From assembly GCA_033283265.1 (NCBI GenBank), contig JAWMQN010000003.1, forward strand, positions 310,001 through 374,000: 64,000 nucleotides of DNA, given 5' to 3'. A program made the position numbers and the translations under genes. Below the pieces are notes generated by a model, which saw only the letters and a list, made by a program, of their open reading frames with translations, did no database searches and was not told the origin of the DNA. Every line of letters begins with the position of its first letter. Position 1 is the stretch's first letter. This DNA comes from Mangrovimicrobium sp033283265. GTDB lineage: Bacteria > Pseudomonadota > Gammaproteobacteria > Pseudomonadales > Halieaceae. Below are positions 58,386 to 64,000 of the stretch, one piece after another.

Positions 58386-59335
58386 GCCGGTTCCTCCTGC
58401 GCCAGACGCTCGAGGACTTCGTTGCGCACCCGCTCTTCTGCCAGCGGGAAGCCGAGTGCGGCGCGGGCGTTGAAGTAGGCCTGGGCGACGGCCCGGGCGA
58501 GGGTGCGAACGCGCAGGATGAAGCGCTGGCGTTCAGTCACGGAAATTGCGTGGCGGGCATCGAGCAGGTTGAAGCTGTGGGAGGCCTTCATGACCATCTC
58601 GTAGGCGGGAAGTGGCAGGCCGGCCTCGACCAGGCGCAGGGCTTCTTTCTCGCACTGGTCGAAGAAGCCGAACAGGTAATCGACATCGGCTTCCTCAAAG
58701 TTGTAGCGCGACATCTCCACCTCATTCTGGTGGAACACGTCGCCGTAGGTGACCTTGCCTGCGGGGCCCTCGGCCCAGACCAGGTCGTAAATGCTGTCCA
58801 CGCCCTGCAGGTACATGGCGATGCGCTCGATCCCGTAGGTGATTTCACCGGTGACCGGGTAGCACTCGAGGCCACCGGCCTGCTGGAAATAGGTGAACTG
58901 GGTGACTTCCATGCCGTTGAGCCAGACTTCCCAGCCCAGGCCCCAGGCGCCGAGGGTGGGCGATTCCCAGTTGTCCTCGACAAAGCGCACGTCGTGGATA
59001 TCGGTGTCGATGCCGAGCGCGGCCAGGGAGTCGAGGTAGAGCTGCTGGAACTCCAGGGGTGAGGGCTTCATCACCACCTGGAACTGGTAGTAGTGCTGCA
59101 GGCGATTGGGGTTCTCGCCGTAGCGACCATCGGTCGGGCGACGGCTGGGCTGCACGTAGGCAGCGTTCCAGCTCTCCGGGCCGACCGCCCGCAGGAACGT
59201 CGCCGGATGGAAGGTGCCGGCGCCGACCTCCATGTCCAGCGGTTGTAAAACGACGCAGCCGCGCGCCGCCCAGAATTGCTGCAGGCGCAGGATCAAGTCC
59301 TGGAATGTGGTGGGTTTGGTCTGTAGTTCAGCCAA
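58382..59335 (-). CDS. glyQ: Glycyl-tRNA synthetase alpha subunit
   Basis: A 317-residue alpha subunit (E. coli 303) carrying the glycine/ATP site. The conserved TFQDLILRLQQFWAARGC start, QPLDMEVGAGTFHPATFLRA, YVQPSRRPTDGRYGENPNRLQHYYQFQV in shorter pieces, GWEVWLNGMEVTQFTYFQQ. Co-translated with glyS via a four-base overlap. It diverges from the acyltransferase gene upstream; the shared gap is about 90 bases. Confidence 0.97.
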   Translation of the reverse strand: MAELQTKPTTFQDLILRLQQFWAARGCVVLQPLDMEVGAGTFHPATFLRAVGPESWNAAYVQPSRRPTDGRYGENPNRLQHYYQFQVVMKPSPLEFQQLYLDSLAALGIDTDIHDVRFVEDNWESPTLGAWGLGWEVWLNGMEVTQFTYFQQAGGLECYPVTGEITYGIERIAMYLQGVDSIYDLVWAEGPAGKVTYGDVFHQNEVEMSRYNFEEADVDYLFGFFDQCEKEALRLVEAGLPLPAYEMVMKASHSFNLLDARHAISVTERQRFILRVRTLARAVAQAYFNARAALGFPLAEERVRNEVLERLAQEEPA

Positions 59336-59427
59336 GGGTCTGCCCCTGAGGTCGTTGCAAAAAGCCCGGTATTATACAGTCTCTTTTGGCGGCATAATAC
59401 GCGCTTTCCCGCAAAGTGACCCACGCT

Positions 59428-60321
59428 ATGAACAGCCTCAAGGCTGCACTGGTAAAGCTCATCCTGCATTTTTGTGCCTGTCTCCCGCTCTCCTGGGCGC
59501 GGGCCCTGGGGCGGGCCGGGGCCAATCTTGCCTGGTGCTTGAAGCTGTCCGCCCGGCGCGTCACCGAGCGCAATATCGAACTGGCTTTCCCGGAAAAAAA
59601 CGCGGTGCAGCAGCGCCAACTCGCCCGTCGCAGCCTGCAGGCTACCGGTGAACTGGCGGCGGAGATGGGGCATATCTGGCTGCGCGACTGGAATCACGTC
59701 AGTGGCCTGATTGAATCGGTTGAAGGCGCCGAGCTGATTACCGACGCCCTCGCCTCCGGGCGCGGCGCCGTCGTGCTCGGGCCGCACATCGGCAACTGGG
59801 AAATGATCGGCCTGCATATTGCCACCCTCGGTCCGGCGGTATCGCTCTACGAGCCGCCCCACCTCGCCGGGCTGGATACGCTGATCCGCGCTGCCCGGGA
59901 GCGCAGCGGCGCACAGCTGGTTCCCACCGACAGCCGCGGGCTGGCGACCCTGCTGCGCTGCATCAAGCGCGGCGATATCGCCGGCATCCTCCCGGACCAG
60001 GTCCCGCGCAGCCTCAATGCCGGCGAGAACGTACCCTTCATGGGAGTGCGCTGTTTCACCCCGACCCTGGCTGCGCAAATGATTCGCCGCAGCGGTGCGG
60101 TCGCCGTGTTCGCCATGGCCCAGCGCACGCCCGGCGGATTCCGCCTCGTTTATTTTCCCGCGGAAGAGGCTATCTATTCTGCCGATACCACGGAATCACT
60201 GGCGGCGATGAACCGCGGCGTCGAGGCCTGCGTCCGCCGCGCCGAGGAGCAGTACCAGTGGGAATACAAGCGCTTCAAGGTGCGCCCCAAGGAAGGTCCC
60301 GGGGTGTACCACAAACTCTAG
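59428..60321 (+). CDS. Lipid A late acyltransferase-like protein (LpxL/HtrB family)
   Basis: A 297-residue membrane-associated acyltransferase. One N-terminal hydrophobic segment (about 8-24), the ARRVTERNIELAFPE segment typical of LpxL/LpxM/HtrB, then the HxxxxE catalytic motif H120-E125 in GPHIGNWEMIGLH, and LPDQVPRSLNAGENVPFMG, matching this superfamily's third motif. The family adds secondary acyl chains to Kdo2-lipid IVA; which acyl chain or whether the acceptor is another lipid is not decided here. An upstream GTG in frame (59416) is unlikely. Confidence 0.86.
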   Translation: MNSLKAALVKLILHFCACLPLSWARALGRAGANLAWCLKLSARRVTERNIELAFPEKNAVQQRQLARRSLQATGELAAEMGHIWLRDWNHVSGLIESVEGAELITDALASGRGAVVLGPHIGNWEMIGLHIATLGPAVSLYEPPHLAGLDTLIRAARERSGAQLVPTDSRGLATLLRCIKRGDIAGILPDQVPRSLNAGENVPFMGVRCFTPTLAAQMIRRSGAVAVFAMAQRTPGGFRLVYFPAEEAIYSADTTESLAAMNRGVEACVRRAEEQYQWEYKRFKVRPKEGPGVYHKL

Positions 60322-60333
60322 GTTAAAGACTCC

Positions 60334-61137
60334 ATGATGATATTTGGCAAACTGATCGGCGGATTGATCGGTCTTCTCACACTGGGCCCGTTTGGCCTCG
60401 TGGCCGGCCTGTTCGTCGGGCATATGTTCGACCGCGCTCTGGTGAACAGCGCCCAGTTCACCTCCCCGGAGAACCTGGCGCGCATCCAGCGCTCATTTTT
60501 TGAGACCACCTTCCTCCTCCTGGGTTACCTGGCCAAGTCCGACGGGCGGGTTTCCGAACACGAAGTGGCCCACACCGAGCAGGTGATCGCCGGCATGGGC
60601 CTCTCCGGCGCCCAGCGCGGTGAGGCGATAGCGCTGTTCAAGCGCGGCGCGGCGGCGGACTTCCACCCCGAGCCAGTGATCGGCCTGTTCCTGCAGAACT
60701 GCGGCAGGCAGCGCCAGGTACCGCAGGCCCTGCTGCTGATTCTGGTCGGTCTCGCCCTCTCCGACCACAGTATCGATGCGGCGGAGCGTGACGCCCTGGG
60801 GCGGATCGCCCGCCTGCTCGGCTTTGCCGACGCGCAGCTGGAGCAATTGCTGCGGATGGCGCGGGCACAACAGGGTTTCCACAGCGGGGGCTCACGCGAA
60901 AGCCGGGCATCGAGCACCGACCGTCTGGCCGAGGCCTACGTCGCTCTGGGCGTGGAACCGGGTATTGACGAAAAAGGCCTCAAGCGCGCCTACCGCAAGC
61001 TGATGAGCGAAAACCATCCCGACAAACTGATAGCCAAGGGTGTGCCGGAGGCGATGATCAAGCTGGCTACCGAGCGCTCCCAGGAGATCCAGGCGGCTTA
61101 TGAACTGATCCGCGAGGCCCGCGGCTTCAAGCGCTGA
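60334..61137 (+). CDS. djlA: Co-chaperone DjlA (TerB and DnaJ domains)
   Basis: A 267-residue membrane-anchored DnaK co-chaperone. One glycine-rich N-terminal membrane segment (LIGGLIGLLTLGPFGLVAGLFVG), a TerB-like acid-rich helical domain (about 45-170, LLGYLAKSDGRVSEHEV), a linker, and a C-terminal J domain whose HPD motif is at 228-230 (NHPDKL). Length equals E. coli DjlA (271). It starts 12 bases after the acyltransferase, so both may be in one envelope-related unit; converges with trkH. Confidence 0.92.
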   Translation: MMIFGKLIGGLIGLLTLGPFGLVAGLFVGHMFDRALVNSAQFTSPENLARIQRSFFETTFLLLGYLAKSDGRVSEHEVAHTEQVIAGMGLSGAQRGEAIALFKRGAAADFHPEPVIGLFLQNCGRQRQVPQALLLILVGLALSDHSIDAAERDALGRIARLLGFADAQLEQLLRMARAQQGFHSGGSRESRASSTDRLAEAYVALGVEPGIDEKGLKRAYRKLMSENHPDKLIAKGVPEAMIKLATERSQEIQAAYELIREARGFKR

Positions 61138-61158
61138 AGCCGCCTTTGTCGACGCTGC

Positions 61159-62607
61159 TCAGGTGCGCCAGAACGCCGGCGTGAACAGTACCAGCAGGGT
61201 GAAAATTTCCAGCCGGCCGAGCAGCATGGCGAAGCACATGATGAGCTTGGCCGCTTCGCTGAGCTCACCGAAGCCGGCGGCGACACCGGCGATGCCCATG
61301 CCGAGGTTGTTCAGCGAGGCCGCCACCGCAGAGAAGGCGGTGAGGAAGTCCAGCCCGGTCGCCATCAGCGCCAGCAGAAGAATAATGAAGCAGGAGGTGT
61401 AGATTGCGAAGAAGCTCCACACCGCGCTGACGATCGTCGCCTCGACCCGGCGGCGGCCGACTTTCAGCGGAATCACCGCCTGGGGGTGTACCAGTTGTTT
61501 CAGTTCGCGCACGCCCTGCTTGGCGATCAGCATCAGGCGCATGGACTTGATCCCACCCGCGGTAGAGCCCACGCAGCCGCCCATACAGGAAAAGAAAATC
61601 GCCAGAATGGGCAGCGTCTGCGGCCACACGGAAACGTTTTCCGTCGAGTAGCCGGTAGTGGTGATAATGGAAATTACCTGGAATACGCCGTGGATCACAC
61701 TTTCGTGATGGCCGTGGGTATTGGTATAGATCAGCAGGGCGATCGTGGTGAGGATGCAGATGCCCACCGAGTACAGGTAGAAGCGCGTCTCCGAATCCAC
61801 CCGGTAAACCGACAGTGTGCGGCGGCGGAAGGCGAGAAAGTGCAGGCCGAAATTCATCCCCGAGACCAGCATGAAAACGCTGGAGGCGATCAGGATCGGG
61901 TTGCTGTCGAAGTAGCCGAGGCTGGCGTCGTGGGTCGAGAAGCCGCCGAGGGCGATGGTGGAAAAGGCGTGGCCAATCGCGTCAAAGGCGGACATGCCGA
62001 GCAGGTAATAGGTACTGGCGCAAGCGACGGTGAGAATGAGGTAGACCAGGAACATGGCCTTGGCGGTGCCGGCAATCCGCGGCGTCAGTTTGTTGTCCTT
62101 CGAGGGTCCCGGTGTCTCCGCCTTGTACAGCTGCATGCCACCGACACCGAGCATTGGCAGCACGGCGACCGCGACCACGATGATGCCGATACCGCCCATC
62201 CACTGCAGCAGCTGGCGATAGAAGAGGATCGAGGGTGCCAGCGAGTCGAGTCCGGTGATGACTGTGCCACCGCTGGAGGTGAGCCCGGATATGGACTCGA
62301 AAATCGCGTCGGTGACGTCGAGTTCCAGGCCCTCGGCGAGCATCAGCGGCAGCGAACCGAAAGTCCCCAGCACGATCCAGAACAGAGAGGTGATCAGGAA
62401 GCCGTCGCGGATGCGCAACTCCTGTTCCACCTTGCGCAGTGGCAACCACATCAAAAGCCCGGAAAAGAAGGTAATTCCCAGCGCGGAGAGAAAGCCCAGG
62501 GCGGCGTGGTCGTCGGCGAGCAGGGCCATCACCAGTGGTGGCACCATGGTGCTGGAGAACAGCATCAAGAGGATGCCGAGAACGCGCAGGGTGACGGCGA
62601 AATGCAT
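61159..62607 (-). CDS. trkH: Trk potassium uptake channel TrkH
   Basis: A 482-residue potassium channel (E. coli 483). Four M-P-M repeats are recognisable; the selectivity-filter segments include SGLTSSGGTVITG, STIALGGFSTHD, TTTGYSTENV and a fourth near SLNNLGMGI. Strong match around MGGIGIIVVAVAVLPMLGVGG. It lies three bases after the trkA stop and works with it. Confidence 0.96.
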   Translation of the reverse strand: MHFAVTLRVLGILLMLFSSTMVPPLVMALLADDHAALGFLSALGITFFSGLLMWLPLRKVEQELRIRDGFLITSLFWIVLGTFGSLPLMLAEGLELDVTDAIFESISGLTSSGGTVITGLDSLAPSILFYRQLLQWMGGIGIIVVAVAVLPMLGVGGMQLYKAETPGPSKDNKLTPRIAGTAKAMFLVYLILTVACASTYYLLGMSAFDAIGHAFSTIALGGFSTHDASLGYFDSNPILIASSVFMLVSGMNFGLHFLAFRRRTLSVYRVDSETRFYLYSVGICILTTIALLIYTNTHGHHESVIHGVFQVISIITTTGYSTENVSVWPQTLPILAIFFSCMGGCVGSTAGGIKSMRLMLIAKQGVRELKQLVHPQAVIPLKVGRRRVEATIVSAVWSFFAIYTSCFIILLLALMATGLDFLTAFSAVAASLNNLGMGIAGVAAGFGELSEAAKLIMCFAMLLGRLEIFTLLVLFTPAFWRT

Positions 62608-62610
62608 GGC

Positions 62611-63984
62611 CTAGAAGAAACCGAAGCCCACGGCGAAAAGTTTTTCCACGGCGCGAATCTTGCTCTTGTCGACCAGGAAGATGATCACGTGGTCATCGGT
62701 TTCCACCACCACGTCGCCGTGGGCGATCAGCACCTTGTCACCGCGCACGATGGCGCCGATGGTCACGCCGTCGGGCAGGTTGATCTCGTCCAGGCGCCGC
62801 CCGACCACGCGTGAGGAATAGGCGTCGCCGTGGGCGGTAACTTCGATGGCCTCGGCAGCGCCGCGGCGCAGCGAGTGCACGTTGCTGATATCGCCGCGGC
62901 GGACGTGGGTGAGCAGGCTGCCGATGGTGATCTGCTGCGGCGAGATGGCGATATCGATCTCGTCGCCGACCAGCTCCGAGTAGGCGGGGTTGGCGATCAG
63001 GGTAATGACTTTCTTCGCCCCCATCCGCTTGGCCAGCATCGACATCATGATGTTGGACTCGTCGTTGTTGGTCAGGGCGCAGAACACGTCGCAGGACTCG
63101 ATATTTTCCTGCGCCAGCAGCTGTGGCTCGGCGGCGCTGCCGTTGAGGACGATGGTGTGACGCAGGCGTTCCGAGAGAATCTTGCAGCGGTCGTAGGAGC
63201 GTTCGATGACCTTGACCCGGTACTTGTTCTCGATGCTCTGCGCCAGGGTCGCACCGATGTTGCCACCGCCGGCGATCATCACCCGCTTGTAGGGTTTGTC
63301 GACCTTGCGCAGTTCCGCCATGACCAGGCGGATATGCTCCTTGGCGGCGATGAAAAACACCTCGTCCCCCGCCTCGATTACCGTGGTTCCCTCGGGGATG
63401 ATCGGGCGGTTCTGGCGGAAAATGGCCGCGACGCGGGTGTCGACCTTGGGCATGTGGTCGCGGATTTCACGCAACTCGTGGCCGACGATGGGGCCGTCGT
63501 GGAACGCCTTCACCGCCACCAGCTGGATGCGGCCGTGGGCGAAATCCAGCACCTGCAGCGCGCCGGGGTTGTCGATCAGTTGTTCGATACTGCGGGTGAC
63601 CAGTTGCTCCGGGCCGATGATGACATCGACGGGGATATTTTCCCGGTTGAACAGCTCGCTCTGGTGGGCGAGGTAGTTCGGCGAGCGCACCCGGGAAATT
63701 TTGGTCGGCGTGCTGTAGAGGGTGTGGGCGACCTGGCAGGCCATCATGTTGATTTCGTCGGAGTTGGTGACGGCGATCAACATATCCGCATCCTCGGCTC
63801 CCGCTTTATACAGCGTGGCGGGGTGCGACGCGGCGCCGAGGACGACACCGATATCCAGGCGGTCCTGCAGCGCACGCAGCTTGCCGCTGTTGGTATCGAC
63901 GACGGTGATATCGTTCTGCTCGTTGGCGAGGTGTTCTGCGAGGGTGCCACCGACCTGTCCTGCACCCAGGATGATAATTTTCAT
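62611..63984 (-). CDS. trkA: Trk potassium uptake regulatory protein TrkA
   Basis: A 457-residue peripheral NAD-binding subunit (E. coli 458) gating TrkH. Two RCK-N plus RCK-C repeats: first Rossmann GAGQVGGTLAEHLANE near residue 7, second GGGNIGATLAQSIE near 238. Each half ends in a ligand-binding RCK-C domain. trkH follows after three bases. The gene's upstream region is cut by the window end; in relatives rsmB precedes it. Confidence 0.97.
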   Translation of the reverse strand: MKIIILGAGQVGGTLAEHLANEQNDITVVDTNSGKLRALQDRLDIGVVLGAASHPATLYKAGAEDADMLIAVTNSDEINMMACQVAHTLYSTPTKISRVRSPNYLAHQSELFNRENIPVDVIIGPEQLVTRSIEQLIDNPGALQVLDFAHGRIQLVAVKAFHDGPIVGHELREIRDHMPKVDTRVAAIFRQNRPIIPEGTTVIEAGDEVFFIAAKEHIRLVMAELRKVDKPYKRVMIAGGGNIGATLAQSIENKYRVKVIERSYDRCKILSERLRHTIVLNGSAAEPQLLAQENIESCDVFCALTNNDESNIMMSMLAKRMGAKKVITLIANPAYSELVGDEIDIAISPQQITIGSLLTHVRRGDISNVHSLRRGAAEAIEVTAHGDAYSSRVVGRRLDEINLPDGVTIGAIVRGDKVLIAHGDVVVETDDHVIIFLVDKSKIRAVEKLFAVGFGFF

Positions 63985-64000
63985 AATTTGCCGAACCTGT

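Overview
The window is a gammaproteobacterial chromosome segment spanning the replication origin neighbourhood. GC content is high, almost all the DNA is coding, and nearly every protein is a recognisable gammaproteobacterial housekeeping protein. The arrangement rpmH-rnpA-yidD-yidC-mnmE / dnaA-dnaN-recF-gyrB, with mnmG-rsmG-parA-parB-atpIBEFHAGDC nearby, is Pseudomonas-like. A membrane pyrophosphatase, a TRAP 2-oxoacid transporter, an UrcA-family protein and the general gene content suggest a marine relative such as the Halieaceae (OM60/NOR5) or a neighbouring group. That placement is inference; no rRNA is present. I saw no tRNA, rRNA, insertion sequence, prophage or CRISPR array.

Left part (1-12.2 kb, mostly + strand): the 3' end of gmk, then rpoZ-spoT-ridA-recG-ubiC-ubiA and a FemAB/GNAT-like gene. 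This is transcription and (p)ppGpp signalling, DNA repair and ubiquinone synthesis. A minus-strand pair (DUF938 methyltransferase, yaaA) follows, then a TRAP transporter membrane pair (dctQ, dctM) and the thioesterase yciA. From 12.2 to 18 kb on the minus strand are a katG with an export signal, the TRAP solute-binding gene dctP (apart from its membrane partners) and uvrD.

18.1-21.5 kb is the least explained stretch: a membrane SPOR protein, a small exported protein and a large lipoprotein with an HExxH zinc-protease motif, all on the + strand. glmU-glmS-sirB lies on the minus strand. A TrmB-like regulator with aguB-aguA (agmatine to putrescine) sits between glmU and the atp operon, which are adjacent in many relatives. 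The complete nine-gene F1Fo ATP synthase operon (28.2-35.3 kb, minus) carries a near-perfect 45-bp palindrome between atpD and atpG. parB, parA, rsmG and mnmG follow.

40-44.3 kb holds two alpha/beta hydrolases and a membrane pyrophosphatase. A 611-bp gap with AT-rich DNA and DnaA-box-like words follows, then mnmE, yidC, yidD, rnpA and rpmH on the minus strand. Transcription flips at 48.8-49.3 kb, the rpmH-dnaA gap, which has two consensus DnaA boxes flanking an AT-rich stretch and is the best oriC candidate. dnaA, dnaN, recF and gyrB run to the right. recF contains two parS-type sites, the presumed targets of the ParB encoded 16 kb away. The right end holds an UrcA-like exported protein, glyQ-glyS, a lipid A acyltransferase-like gene, djlA, and trkA-trkH for potassium uptake.

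Starts were moved from the longest frame where a Shine-Dalgarno sequence, a promoter or family length argued for it; each entry says so.
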